64,000 bases of DNA from Aradus depressus (GCA_963662175.1 OY759221.1:36206045-36270044), one strand, 5' to 3'. Positions 11,575 to 22,036 are shown, counted from the stretch's first letter. The notes: a model not told the origin generated them from the letters alone. A program made the numbers and translations.

Positions 11575-11700
11575 ACAGGAAGCTGTTTGCGGGGATGCTG
11601 AGTAAACAACAGACGGAAGAAGATGTTCGCCAACTGTTCGCACCCTTCGGAACAATAGAGGAATGTACCATTCTGCGGGGACCCGACGGAGCAAGTAAAG
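11575..11700 (+). CDS. bru3: Internal exon of a CELF/Bruno RNA-binding protein (RRM2 start)
   Basis: This 126-nt exon encodes about 42 residues. After a split Asp codon it reads [20 protein letters not shown], then an [10 protein letters not shown] block and [12 protein letters not shown]. That is the first half of RRM2 of CELF proteins, closest in wording to the CELF3-6/Drosophila bru3 subgroup. RNP2 is LFAGML, with Ala where the family has Val or Ile. RNP1 (KGCAFVKF) would begin in the next exon. The acceptor is TTGAGCAG ending at 11574; the donor is AAAG|GTCAGT at 11700/11701. Both ends are phase 1, so skipping keeps frame. CELF proteins bind GU-rich RNA and control splicing, translation and mRNA decay. 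No neighbouring CELF exon was found here, so both introns must be long. The family call is firm; the bru3 assignment is likely. Confidence 0.92.
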
Positions 11701-11878
11701 GTCAGTTATATAATATCACCATATCACCTTGATTGATTGCAGGGGTGGGTTTTGTACCCACGTTATCGAAAGTCTGAAGGCCCCATATAACGGCCCCTCG
11801 CTACCTATTCTCCTACCTCTTTAATGAAGAGTAGGATCCCTTCGAAGCTCTGTTTCATCTCTCTGAACGCCATAATAT

Positions 11879-12231
11879 ACGAGGGGTGGTCAAAAAGTAC
11901 CAGGACTGATTTTTTTAAAATTTATTTTTAAAAAATTACAAGTTATTGGACATTGTCCCCTTCAAAGTACTCCCCTTGGGAAGCTATACATTTTTCCCAT
12001 CACCGTTTCACCTGCTGGAAGAATTCTGAGAACTCATCTTCTGGAATGCTGGTCAGCTCCTCCAGGTATTTTTCTTTAATTTCGTCAGTTGAGTGAAATC
12101 TCTGCCCTTTTAAGGGTCTCTTGAGTTTCGGAAACAGGAAAAAGTTCGCAGGGGCCAATCTGGTGAGTACAATGAGACACGCAGAATGAACAGGCGCGTT
12201 GTCATTGTGCAGCACCCAGTCCCCACTTCAC
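11879..12231 (-). mobile_element. Mariner (D34D-type) transposase relic
   Basis: The plus-strand edge CGAGGGGTGGTCAAAAAGTA follows a TA and looks like a mariner terminal inverted repeat. The minus-strand frame 12000-12215 begins near HNDNAPVHSA, the second catalytic Asp block, and continues with LAPANFFLFPKLKRPLKG and TDEIKEKYLEEL. The roughly 30 residues between these blocks are largely deleted, and the third catalytic Asp (usually APxDFF) is Asn. The element is dead and lacks its 5' half and second TIR. Confidence 0.85.
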
Positions 12232-12345
12232 CACAGCTCAGGTCACTTACTCCTCACAGCCTTCCTAATAAAAGAACCTGAGGGCCTCGGCCTGGTTTCG
12301 AACCCTTGATCTTGAACTCCTTGACGCCCTCATCTAAACTGATCA
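12232..12345 (-). mobile_element. SINE-A head fragment (diverged)
   Basis: Contains GGGCCTCGGCCTGGTTTCGA followed by ACCCTTGATCTTGA, matching the B-box side of SINE-A in reverse. It abuts the mariner relic. Confidence 0.5.
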
Positions 12346-12617
12346 GTGCTTATGTAGAAAATATATTATATAACTATACATTAATCTTTTAAGACCCCTA
12401 CAACTGGAATATGAGAAAATATTTTATTTTTTTATAAATTCGCATACATGTGTGAGTTTGAAGTAGAGATGAGAATCGATAGTCGACGCCCGATGTTCGA
12501 TGGTTTTGTAACGATGGCCTTTGAAATTTCGTTAAATTGTTGATAAAATTATAATTACTTGTTAGATTCTTTAAAAAAAAAAACTTGCAAAAATGGTTGA
12601 TAGTTCGTTGTTGTATC

Positions 12618-13200
12618 TACGATATTAACAATACATGTTTAACTTGGACAACCAACTTCACACTGAAACGCACAGACCTCAAAAGACGATTTGGGCGACT
12701 GAAATCAATCATCGGACGACAATTGACATTATCGCTTGAAAACAAACTTCACATATACAATACTATACTAAAACCGGACGGCATCGAGATATGGGGATCA
12801 GTCAAAAAATCAAACATACAACGCCTTCAGTCAATACAATCCATCATACTACGCCACATTGCCAATGCGCCATTTTACGTTTCCAACCTCACATTACATA
12901 ATGACCTAAACATCCCATTTGTACCCTCTGTTATCGGGACCGGTATCAAAATTTTCACGACAAACTCCATCATCACGCCAATCCACTTATATAAGAATTA
13001 TCCACAAACACTCTCCCCACAAGTCCACACCGACGTTTCAAGCGGCCATGGCAGAGGCTCCAGGACTAGCCTGGACTCCTCTTTGGTCACGTACCTCAGC
13101 AGTACAGCCACGCACTTGACACTGCACTATTTATCGCTAATTGCTAATGGCAAATGTTATGCCGTTGTAAATATGTAAATATGTAAATAAATAAAGTATT
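12618..13200 (+). pseudogene. Jockey-clade LINE, 5'-truncated 3' end
   Basis: The open frame includes RTDLKRRFGRLKSIIGRQ, SLENKLHIYNTILKP, GIEIWGSVKKSNIQRLQ and HIANAPFYVSNLT. This is the thumb/post-RT region typical of Jockey-clade non-LTR retrotransposons. The usual KPIWTYGI is shortened to KPDGI by a small deletion, so the frame survives but the protein would be damaged. The RT catalytic core is missing (5' truncation). It ends with tandem GTAAATAT, then AAATAAATAAAG, a poly(A)-signal-like tail. The minus-strand copy at 10396-10850 is the same family. Confidence 0.8.
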
Positions 13201-13209
13201 TTAATATTT

Positions 13210-13245
13210 ACAATGTACTGTGATTTGTACATCACAGTACATTGT
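13210..13245. repeat. Perfect hairpin with 15-bp arms
   Basis: ACAATGTACTGTGAT pairs with ATCACAGTACATTGT around a 6-nt loop. It runs directly into a Rep-1 start (TGTCGGTGATTCAC), so it may be an inverted Rep-1 terminus. Confidence 0.6.
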
Positions 13246-13249
13246 CGGT

Positions 13250-13826
13250 GATTCACTATTTTTCTTTTTTCTCATGACTTTCGGCTTTGTTGACTGTTAG
13301 AGCGGCTATACTAAAGTTGCCACCCTTCTCCTGCAAATCAAATGCTTCTATAATGGCAACTTGTCTCAAGTTGAGTCAGGATCGTTCGTCATTGTCACCA
13401 AAGCAATTCTCTCTCCGGGTGCGTCCCATCCCTTCCTCAAACACAATGTAAACATGGTGATAACAAATGGCTGCTTTGATTCTGTTGATAAGGAAAAATT
13501 TCATAGTCTCCATCACTTTGTTTAGTCTTTCAAATAGATTTTATTGCAAAAGGTGCGAGTTCTCAATACTGCAAGAAATATTGCTCAATGTGGACTTTGA
13601 GAAGTTTAATGTTATGTCAGCTGAAGCAAGCTTAGCGGTAGCTGGTTCAACCAGGTTAAATAAGAAAAACGTAACCAGTTATTTAAAAACTAATACAAAA
13701 TGAAAATTAATGCCAAAAAAAAATAAAATATATAAATAAATAAATGGTACCATGTTTTTTTGGTCTCCCTCTAACAATCGTCGACATTTTGGCTAAAAAT
13801 CATTAAATTCTATGTCAATACAATTA
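13250..13826. other. Non-coding
   Basis: A 78-codon frame at 13467-13703 carries no domain. A short Rep-1 piece (about 13761-13825) precedes the next SINE. Confidence 0.4.
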
Positions 13827-14035
13827 GTTACTATGACTCATGCCCGGGCTTTAACTACAAGGTCATTTCGCCTACTACCAGAGCGCACTTTCGTCACTCT
13901 GGTGGACATCTCATCCGAAGAACGGCGTGCTTAAGTTTATTTTATCTCCCAGGTAGAATAATCTAAGGCCCTCGTCCGAGTTGCGATCTTGAGTTCAGTA
14001 AGCAAGCAGGCATACCATTGGGCTACTGGCGCCCT
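13827..14035 (-). mobile_element. SINE-A copy with internal deletion
   Basis: Both ends are present (ATGACTCATGCCCGGGCTTT on the plus strand and GGGCTACTGGCGCCCTC at the tRNA-like head), but about 140 bp between GGTGGACAT and TCATCCGAAG is missing. The B-box region is also mutated. Confidence 0.8.
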
Positions 14036-14540
14036 CTTGTGTATATACGATCATTATATCAGGAGATTTATTGTGTTGAATCCCCCTCCCCCCCTCCCCA
14101 TCCAAATCCTCGTCTTCCCTTTGACCGATTTGGCTGAAAATGAATTGGGTTACGTTAGGTTTTATGACTCATGCCCGGGCTTTAACAACGAGGTCATATC
14201 GCTTACTACCAAAGTGCTCTTTCGTCACTCTGGTGGACATGAGCCCGACTCTACTGTGGGAGTCCTAAATTTTGACTACCCTAAATTTTTATTCACCTAG
14301 GGTAGGGGTCTTTAACGAGTACCTGACATCGTACAGGCTCGGGACCATCGCTTAACGTCCCATCCGAAGGACGGCGTGCTTAAGTTTATTTTACCTCCCA
14401 GATAAAATAAACTAAGGGCCTCGGTCGGGTTACGAACCCACGACCTTGAGCTCAGAAGTCAAGCACACATACCACTGAGCAACCGGCGCCCTCGAAAATG
14501 AATTGTACACATATAAATTCGTGTCGATACATTTAATCGT
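14036..14540 (+). repeat. Rep-1 fragment hosting a SINE
   Basis: Rep-1 module (TTGACCGATTTGGCTGAAAA) up to 14147, continuing at 14506 with ATAAATTCGTGTCGATACAT. A SINE-A sits between the two halves. Confidence 0.65.
14148..14493 (-). mobile_element. Full-length SINE-A with 12-bp target-site duplication
   Basis: 346 bp flanked by GAAAATGAATTG at 14136-14147 and 14494-14505, a perfect 12-bp TSD. On the minus strand the order is a tRNA-like head with A-box and B-box (GTTCG core), an AGTTTATTTTATCTGGGAGG hairpin, a CCTTCGGATGGGACGTTAAG segment, a TAGGGTAGGCAAAATTTAGG segment, the GCCCGGGCATGAGTCATAAA end and a CCTAACGTAACC tail. It was inserted by target-primed reverse transcription into Rep-1. 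Open frames across it are by-products. Confidence 0.9.
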
Positions 14541-14839
14541 AATAATAAATATTAATAATAATTAAAACAAAAAGAATATACTAATATTACCACATTTCCT
14601 GTAGAAATTATAGCTAGTCTTCTACTAAATTTTGATTTCTACAGTAATTTCCGAAAAGGGCCCCAAAAAAAATATTGAAAGTTCAAAAGTGCAATTTTGA
14701 AGAATATGCACGTATTTAAAAAAATTTCATTTGTGTTTATTTTACTTAACCTACATTTAAAATAAATTATCAATATCAAATTATCAAAATCTTTTCGAGT
14801 GGTTCAATATTGATGAAAATAAAAGATAAATATTATCTT

Positions 14840-15460
14840 TTAGAACGCCGTTATACTTTTATCCCAATATTTACAACCCAGATCAACTCCAACCATACCT
14901 AAACCTGAATGCTCCTTTTTCATACATCAAAGCACTGGCTCAACTCCGTCTATCTGGCTAGTATTATCTTAAAATCAGTTACAAAAATAATGTATACACC
15001 CTTAACCCCCAGGAACTTTGTACAATCTGCAATAAAAACGAATTGGAAGACGTATACCAGCTGTTAATATCCTGTCCGATATACTCCCCCATTAGAAGCC
15101 ACTTCCTGCCTCAGAGGGTCAGTATAGACCGAACCAACTTTCATACATTACTCCTGGCCCATAATATGAATGAGATCTCAAACATTTTCTCTTATTTGAT
15201 CAGCGCCCTGAAACTTAGACCATTCATTGTTGACGAATAATGTATTTCAACTTACATATTATATTGATATTCAATATCTACATCCCCACTCCATATTTAC
15301 TGTCTTTGTTACATTATTATTATTAATTTGTAATTACTCATTTTATATATACTTTTTTTTATTTATTTAGTTTGTTTGTTAATGTTAATATTGTAAAAGT
15401 AATGGTCACTGACTCAATTGTATAGGGGTGATCCTTTAAACAATAAAAATTATTATTATA
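14840..15460 (+). pseudogene. LINE 3' end: C-terminal zinc-knuckle region
   Basis: The translation shows KALAQLRLSG, a stop, then NPQELCTICNKNELEDVYQL and LISCPIYSPIRSHFLPQR, ending in FIVDE at 15240. The Cys-x2-Cys ... Cys pattern just before the C-terminus, with CPIYSP, is typical of Jockey/I-group LINE ORF2 tails, but the expected His is Tyr. The in-frame stop shows decay. A 3' UTR follows, ending in AAACAATAAAAATTATTATT. Confidence 0.7.
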
Positions 15461-15970
15461 TTGATGAGACTATTGTCTGAGGGGGATGATAACGTAGCCT
15501 CTTTGTGTTATTAACCATTCTAACTCGGGTTAGTGGCAGTTATAACACTCAGTCTCTGATATCATAAAGGAGAAAAGTGGGCCTCTAAAAATTTTCATTT
15601 AGGAGTAAAGGGTTCCTTAAGTCTATTTTCCTCCCTGCGTCTAAAAACTAATATATTTGGGCAATTAGTCCTGTGTTGGTGTAAGGGATGGACTGGGGAG
15701 TGGTGCGGGGTTCGGTAAGCCGGTGCATTAATGCCAACCCGAGCCGGCACGTCACCTGGGGATACCCGCCTTGTCGTGACGGGAATTCTGAGCCTCGCAT
15801 AATTATACAGGGCCGTGGAAGGGTGTCTCTTCATACGAGACCGTAGGGGAAAGTAATCCTCATCGTCCTCGTCCCTGTCTGTCAGATAAGGGTAGCTACC
15901 CCTTGGTTAGGCTTTTGTGGAGTCTTCAATCAAACGAGACTAATCACTTTTCTGTTGTGTATGGAGATTC
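15461..15970. other. GC-richer non-coding block of unknown origin
   Basis: GC content is clearly above the surroundings, with GGTAAGCCGGTGCATTAATG, CACGTCACCTGGGGATACCC and GTAGCTACCCC. A 79-codon minus-strand frame (15595-15834) has no recognisable domain. It could be a retroelement untranslated region; no matching copy was found elsewhere in the window. Confidence 0.4.
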
Positions 15971-15984
15971 TCAATTTACAATAA

Positions 15985-16680
15985 TATATTTTACGAACTA
16001 AAAATTGTAATGTGGCCACTACAGGACTTTCTTATCAGACAACTATCTTTCCCCCTTCTAAAAATTATTTCATATTGGCATTTCTGGGTATAAGAATGTC
16101 TACTCTCAAGATAACGCTGTTTAAATAGACAAAATGAAATTATTTCGAATAGGGGAAGAGATGAGAGAGTGATCTGTAAGCATTGTAATGACCATGTCAC
16201 ATATTTTTCTTAATTTTTATAATTTTTCAAAAAAACTATCAATACATAAACCATATTCATAAAAACCATAGTCATAAAACCTAACGTTCGTTGCTATGAG
16301 TTACGATTTAAAAATTACTTTTTTTTTTTTTTTTTGGCCTTATTTACGAAGCATATTAGCCATGCCATGACTCTTATAATGGTGTTTTACCTAATTATTT
16401 ACGACATCCATTGCTCCGGGAGGAAGTTTTATCTACGAAATAAGCAGGATTCGAACCCGCAAACCAAGGTGAAACCATGCGACTAAAGACCTACGCTCTA
16501 GCCCGCACGGCCACCATGGCTCCCTAAAAATTACTTACAATTAGATATATTGCTTATAGACAATTAGTTTACATTCTTCGGGGCGCTATAATTTTTGTCG
16601 TATTGATCGATCTAACTCAAATTTGAGGACTTATTACATTATTCGAGTAAATGAAGGAAACGTCTAAAAATATGTCTTTC
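15985..16680. repeat. Rep-2 copy interrupted by SINE-B
   Basis: Begins ATGTGGCCACTACAGGACTT and resumes after the SINE with GGGGCGCTATAATTTTTGTC and GAGGACTTATTACATTATTC. Same family as 5209, 28275 and 48210. Confidence 0.6.
16321..16524 (-). mobile_element. SINE-B, tRNA-derived, with 12-bp TSD
   Basis: 204 bp flanked by TAAAAATTACTT at 16309-16320 and 16525-16536. On the minus strand it starts with GAGCCATGGTGGCCGTGCGG (A-box side), carries GCGGGTTCGAATCCTGC (B-box), has a body with CCGGAGCAATGGATGTCG, and ends in an A-tail (plus-strand T run 16320-16337). The long A-tail marks it as fairly recent. A second copy lies at 54998-55170. Confidence 0.88.
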
Positions 16681-16694
16681 AAAACTATATTTTT

Positions 16695-16792
16695 TGGACA
16701 ATATTTCGTGACACTTTCACGTCTTTTGATCACAGGCACGTTCGTTGTGACCCGTAGAGAGGACGTGGAAATGTCCCGTAATATTGTTAAAA
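16695..16792. ncRNA. Decayed hammerhead-like pair HH-D in inverted orientation
   Basis: The minus-strand copy (about 16695-16735) reads GACGTGAAAGTGTCACGAAA; the plus-strand copy (about 16748-16792) reads AGGACGTGGAAATGTCCCGT. Both keep a helix-II-like hairpin with a GAAA-like sequence after it, but the CUGANGA part is damaged. The third related motif, at 30815-30860, keeps CCTGAAAAAGGGACGTGAG then GTCCCGAAA. Probably inactive relics of a fourth family. Confidence 0.35.
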
Positions 16793-17280
16793 AATAGAAA
16801 GGCATCTCTGAAAAAAAAGAAACGACTATACCTAATGTGAAGTTGACTGATGTAGAGTTTTGTGATAAAAATAATATGATTATTTTTCATTTTTGTAGAA
16901 AAATGGCGACTTTTGACTTGTAAATGTTTACAAAATATGTTATAAGCCACCTGAGATCCACAACCGGACCCATCCCTCACCCTGGGATCAGACTAATTGC
17001 AGAGATATTAGTTTCGGTAAGGAAGAACGGAGGGTTAAAAACGGCGAGGCCCGCAAGATCCCTTCCCCTAAATGAAAATTTTCAGAGGGCCACTTTTCCA
17101 CCCTTTATTATATCCTGAGAGTGGGCGTCATATCTGGGCCCTTAGACCCTCCCCCACAGCGTGTCTTAATATCATGAAAAATAGCGATCTTACCACCCCG
17201 AACAAAAAATTCTTCCAAAATTGAAATAGGAAATATTCATATTAAAGTATAAACTAGTTCTCATAGAAATACAAAAACAG
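16793..17280. other. Non-coding, moderately GC-rich
   Basis: No repeat match recognised in the window and no domain in the short frames. Contains TCTGGGCCCTTAGACCCTCC near 17130. Confidence 0.35.
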
Positions 17281-17301
17281 TCTTCTCACTGTTTTATTTT
17301 T

Positions 17302-17344
17302 CCAGAAATAGTTTTCAACGCAACAGCATCATCATCAGTGGTAC
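17302..17344 (-). ncRNA. Hammerhead motif HH-B, partly decayed
   Basis: The minus strand keeps ACCACTGATGATGATGCTGT and GCGTTGAAAAC. Core CUGAUGA and GAAA are intact; helix II GAUGC/GCGUU is preserved through G-U wobbles, and helix I is ACCA against TGG. The palindromic helix III (AACCGGTT in the intact copy) is mutated to AACTATTT, so dimeric cleavage should be lost. Confidence 0.5.
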
Positions 17345-17620
17345 ATCGGCGGAAGCGGTTAAAGGAAAACTGGCAAAACCCTATAAGGATGACACCTATT
17401 AATTTTCCGCGAAATGATGAGGGACTTGAATGAAATACCCTAATAACTGCCGCTGAAATGAATGTATTAACACAAAATTTTGTATGACGATATAGAAGCC
17501 ACTATGAAGTGAAATATTGAGTATTGCCCAAACACTTTTAAGGAAGAGCGAAAAAGTAATTGATTAATTCTGGGGGAATACATAGCCAGTGATTTACCGA
17601 CAACTTTTTTATATACTGAT
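17345..17620 (-). repeat. Rep-1 copy, truncated
   Basis: Modules with GACACCTATTAATTTTC and AATGAATGTATTAACACAAA, ending GCCAGTGATTTACCGACAAC. It directly follows an HH-B element. Confidence 0.65.
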
Positions 17621-18957
17621 AAAATTTCTTAAAACTATTTCACAAGGCAACCTCATAAGCCGGCTAGTAATTATACTAGGTGTGCAATGCATTCTGCTGT
17701 TCGAAAAAATTGAGCTGAGTCAGTCTAAATTTATTGAATCATACTGTTAATGTGGTCGGTTAACATACAAGTTGTGCATTTGAAATGGGGCATATGAACC
17801 GGTTTGTGATCACTAAATGGAACCGTAGGGTTTTTTTTTTTTTTTTTTTTCTTCGCCCGGATTTTTACATTTGAAATCGAAAAATTCTATTTTGCGCGAG
17901 AATTTTGCCTCTCAATTGATTTCAATGGGGATTTCGTTTTTTGGTGATTATTCCTCCGTGGTATGTTTGATTTCAGATTTTTTTAGTAGTAAATCATCTT
18001 CACCGTATCCATCGCGGCAAATTTCAATGTGATCGGTAAAGGGGTTTAGGAGGAGTACGAGTACAACAAAATACATGAGTCGCCTAAGAAAGAGCTTCGT
18101 AAACTCAGCTCAAAAATTTTGTTAATATTATCGAAAACGTCAGCTGAGTTATTATACATTTCGAAAGTTTTCTACAAAATATTTCATCTAAGCTCAAAAT
18201 TATTGATATACTTCGTTATTACTTATTATAAAACAATTATTATAATGATAATAATTGTTCTAAAATCCTTTTATTATCCTTATTATACTAATGGAACACT
18301 TCCGAGGCCAGTATAATACGAAGGTGACAACAGGGTTATTATCCCCCCCACCTCCTCCCTTAATTTCATCTCTTTTAGCATTTAATTAACAGTCTTTTCT
18401 TAATGAAAATTTCTTCCCTTTTTAACCCTCGTCTCAAACTTTCTCTTATGAAAATAATAAAATTTTAATAATTTGTTTACACTTTCCAGTTTGATCTCTT
18501 GTTGTACAAATTATTAATTTGTTTTAACTCATCTTCCCCCTTTGATTTCTTGCAAAAATGGTTTACATACTTTGTTTTAAAATTTTCAAAATTTCAAATT
18601 ATTCTCATTTTATAAATGTAAGGATCTAGTTAATTAAAATGTTTTAATTTAACTTTTCATTTGGAATTTCAATAATATAAACGCCATGTTGTGTTGTAAA
18701 ATTGAAATACTTTCTTGATGAATTTTAACTTTATTAATTAAAAATTGTAGAAATACATTTAATATATGAAATACGAATTTTCCTCTCTCTTAATTTATAA
18801 TTAAAATTATTATGTCCGGGCACGGGAGATCCATTTCCTTTAAATATATTTGTAGGAAAATTCGTGAAAACAATTCTTAAAAATATTGGCTTCTAAAAGA
18901 AATTCTATACTGATTATTTAAATAATCGATTCCTAAAAGGCTAGTAACTGTTAGTAA
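17621..18957. other. AT-rich non-coding stretch
   Basis: An HH-A 3' remnant (CATAAGCCGGCTAGTAATTA) at about 17652-17672, a T run at 17830-17850, then AT-rich sequence. No gene recognised. Confidence 0.4.
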
Positions 18958-19200
18958 CTTATTGTGACTCATCCCCGGGTTTTAATTCCGACGTCGTATT
19001 GCCTACTTTCATCTCGCTCCCTCGTCGCACTATGGGAGTTCTACATTTTGCCTACCCTATATTTTTTTCAGCTAGGAGTCTTTAACGAGTACACATCGTA
19101 CTGCCTCGGGACCATCACTTAATGCCCCGAGCGAAGAACGGCATGCTCAAGATTTTGTCACCTCCCAGTTAAAAAAATCTAAGGACCTCGCCCGGGTTTT
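18958..19200 (-). mobile_element. SINE-A, old and partial
   Basis: Recognisable from GACTCATCCCCGGGTTTTAA to ACCTCGCCCGGGTTT, with many substitutions and small deletions; the tRNA-like head is lost. It runs into a Rep-1 copy. Confidence 0.7.
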
Positions 19201-19540
19201 AAAAATATATTGACATGAAATTTTTTATTTGAATTCAGGACCTCATAAGGAAGAAGTGAAAATACTATACTTTGAAAACCCCGATAAGTACCGAAGTAGT
19301 AAATGTATCGACACGACATCCCATAAGGACGACTCATTTTAATATTCAACGAGGGGGCGTCAGGAGAGGAGGGGTGCAACGTAAAAACCCTAATAACTGT
19401 CGATGTAGCAAATGTATCAATATGAAATTTATTATGAGGATTCAGAAGTCTCTGAGACGCCATTATTGATATTCAACAAAATCAATGAATTCGTTTCAGA
19501 GAGAGAAAGCGAAAAACATATTTAATTAATTCGCGCTGCG
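19201..19540 (-). repeat. Rep-1 copy, diverged
   Basis: Two modules (ACCCTAATAACTGTCGATG; TATGAGGATTCAGAAGTC) ending near CATATTTAATTAATTCGCGC. A separate Rep-1 3' end lies at about 19680-19718 (CATAACTTCCCCCATACTTC). Confidence 0.6.
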
Positions 19541-19869
19541 GCAGTCTGATAAAACGAGAATGTTTTTTATTTAGAGTTTTATTATAGGTGTGTTCTATAT
19601 GATGGAAGATATTTTATTTGAGAAAACGTATTATCTAGTCGAATGTGACTGGAAATTGGTTCCATCAAATAAGCCGATTCCATAACTTCCCCCATACTTC
19701 GATTAGCTAGGTAGGTAAAATTTGGTTGGTAAATTTCTGGGTTTTCTTACTTTCATCTCATTTAGCCCCATCCAAAGATATTTTTATCTGAAAAAAAAAA
19801 TTAAGGAGAATAATTTTTTTTTATTAAAATAAGTTTGAATATTTTAAAATGTAATGTGTTCCATCGTTA
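19541..19869. other. AT-rich non-coding stretch
   Basis: Only the isolated Rep-1 terminus at about 19680-19718 is recognisable. Confidence 0.4.
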
Positions 19870-20160
19870 GTGAGCTGATGGAGGCAAAGACCTGATTTGA
19901 AGTTAACTGGCAAACTGAGGAAGATGGGCTTTAATTTAGATAAAACCGAGAAGCTGTGATAAGGAAAGGGGATGGAGTCTGCGTCACCTGGGAGACAGCA
20001 ATCTCTTTAATGGTCCGGGTGGCTCTGCCGAACAGCACACCTTGAGAATACGACACAATAAAGTAATCACTTTGGGTTGTATAGCCTGGGCCTATGGGGC
20101 ACCCAGGGGGGAGGATGTCTGCTACTTGTCTCAAGTCAGCCGACTTCATCATCCCCTAAA
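19870..20160 (+). pseudogene. Possible LINE reverse-transcriptase relic
   Basis: One frame reads KMGFNLDKTEKL at about 19921-19956, resembling the LxLNxDKTE block of LINE reverse transcriptases that follows the YADD catalytic motif. The next codons contain stops, and the rest cannot be aligned by eye. GC-richer than its flanks. A tentative call from one short motif. Confidence 0.3.
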
Positions 20161-20326
20161 GTACAATATGGTTTCAACGACTGAGAATTTCCTCAGAAGC
20201 ATGGAGTACTTTTCTTTTTAGTTCCTCATCAAGACGACATAAGGGTTGTTGAGTTTTCACCAGAATTTCAGGTTTTCCTACACCCTTTTTCCTGATGAAA
20301 TTTGATATTTATGTGAAAATCAATAG

Positions 20327-21025
20327 TTGTCGTCTTTATGGTGTTCTGGATACGCATATAAAATCTTGTGTCAATACCTTCATTACTTCTGAAGTTATTA
20401 CAGTTATTGTGCTAAGCACTCTCCCCCTAATCCTCCGTCCTTCGACCGTTTTGGCTAAAATACATTAGTTGTCGTCTTTATGGTGTTCTGGATACGCTAT
20501 AAAATCTTGTGTCAATACCTTCATTACTTCTGCAGTTATTACAGTTATTGTGCTAAGCACTCTCCCCCTAATCCTCCGTCCTTCGACCGCTTTGGCTAAA
20601 ATACAATAGTTGTCGTCTTTATGGTGTTCTGGATACGCTATAAAATCTTGTGTCGATAGATTCATTACTTCTGAAGTTATTACAGTTATTGTGCTAAGCA
20701 CTCTCCCCCTAATCCTCCGTCCTTCGACCGCTTTGGCTAAAATACAATAGTTTTCGTCTTTATGGTGTTCTGGATACGCATATAAAATCTTGTGTCGATA
20801 GATTCATTACTTCTGAAGTTATTACAGCTATTGTGCTAATCACTCTCCCCCTAATCCTCCGTCCTTCGACCGCTTTGGCTAAAATACAATAGTTGTCGTC
20901 TTTATGGTGTTCTGGATACGCATATAAAATCTTGTGTCAATACCTACCTTCATTACTTCTGCAGTTATTACAGTTCTTGTGCTAAGCACTCTCCCCCTAA
21001 TCCTCCATCCTTCGACCGCTTTGAC
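20327..21025 (+). repeat. Five-fold tandem expansion of one Rep-1 module
   Basis: Unit of about 142 bp: GTTGTCGTCTTTATGGTGTT, then TCTTGTGTCAATACCTTC, CAGTTATTGTGCTAAGCACT, TCCTCCGTCCTTCGACCG. Units start near 20327, 20468, 20609, 20752 and 20894 and differ at only a few sites, so the expansion is recent. The family normally carries two or three diverged modules. The 78-codon minus-strand frame here spans about 1.6 units. Confidence 0.9.
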
Positions 21026-21100
21026 TGAAAATCAATGGACTTGAAAATAAAATAAAACTGGTTTATTTAATATGTTGTCTAATTTCACTAACTATATATA

Positions 21101-21139
21101 CATGGGAGTACTTTCGGTATTTCTACCATCCTCAGCCAA
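21101..21139 (-). ncRNA. Hammerhead ribozyme motif HH-C (left arm)
   Basis: Minus strand: TTTTGG, then CUGAGGA core, U, helix II GGUA-GAAA-UACC, GAA, helix III palindrome AGUACU, cleavage base C, then CCAUG. Helix I is UGG with CCA (3 bp). Helix III is self-complementary without a loop, which implies action as a dimer. Identical in structure to the right-arm copy. Confidence 0.65.
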
Positions 21140-21998
21140 AAGCATAAGAGATAAGACTAAGTTAATTTTCAGAATGTCAGCCTCTCGAGGAACCCATTAC
21201 CCTCCCTACTGGTGTTCCCCATGACGTCAGACATTCCTAACTAAGCTAAATTGTCAAGCTGTGAGATATTTTATGACAAGGCGGTCCCCATATTTCAAAT
21301 GTGTGACCCCTTCTAAGATCTAGGTATAAAGCATTAACAATGAACAGGCGAATAATATAACATTAACAAATCAAAAATAATTGGTTCCAGTTACAACTTA
21401 ATTAAAATTATTATACTGTAAATTATATAAATATATCTATTGGCAAGATTCAGATAAATCAGATATCTATATATATATATATATATATATATATTGGTAA
21501 ATTCTATGTATATTTAAACGTACCTGTGCACATCGACTGGAGGGTCATATTATTGGTGACAGTAAAGGGGAATATTTTACTGTCACCAATAATATGACCC
21601 TCCAGTCGATGTGCACAGGTACGTTTAAATATACATAGAATTTACCAATATATATATATATATATATATAGATATCTGATTTATCTGAATCTTGCCAATA
21701 GATATATTTATATAATTTACAGTAGAATAATTTTAATTAAGTTGTAACTGGAACCAATTATTTTTGATTTGTTAATGTTATATTATTCGCCTGTTCATTG
21801 TTAATGCTTTATACCTAGATCTTACAAGGGGTCACACATTTGAAATATGGGGACCGCCTTGTCATAAAATATCTCACAGCTTGACAATTTAGCTTAGTTA
21901 GGAATGTCTGACGTCATGGGGAACACCAGTAGGGAGGGTAATGGGTTCCTCGAGAGGCTGACATTCTGAAAATTAACTTAGTCTTATCTCTTATGCTT

Positions 21999-22036
21999 TT
22001 GGCTGAGGATGGTAGAAATACCGAAAGTACTCCCAT
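21999..22036 (+). ncRNA. Hammerhead ribozyme motif HH-C (right arm)
   Basis: Plus strand: TTGGCTGAGGATGGTAGAAA then TACCGAAAGTACTCCCATG. Core C3-A9 is CUGAGGA; helix II has 4 bp with a GAAA loop; GAA is followed by the AGTACT palindrome and a UC cleavage step. One extra U sits between A9 and helix II, as in all copies in this window. Confidence 0.65.
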
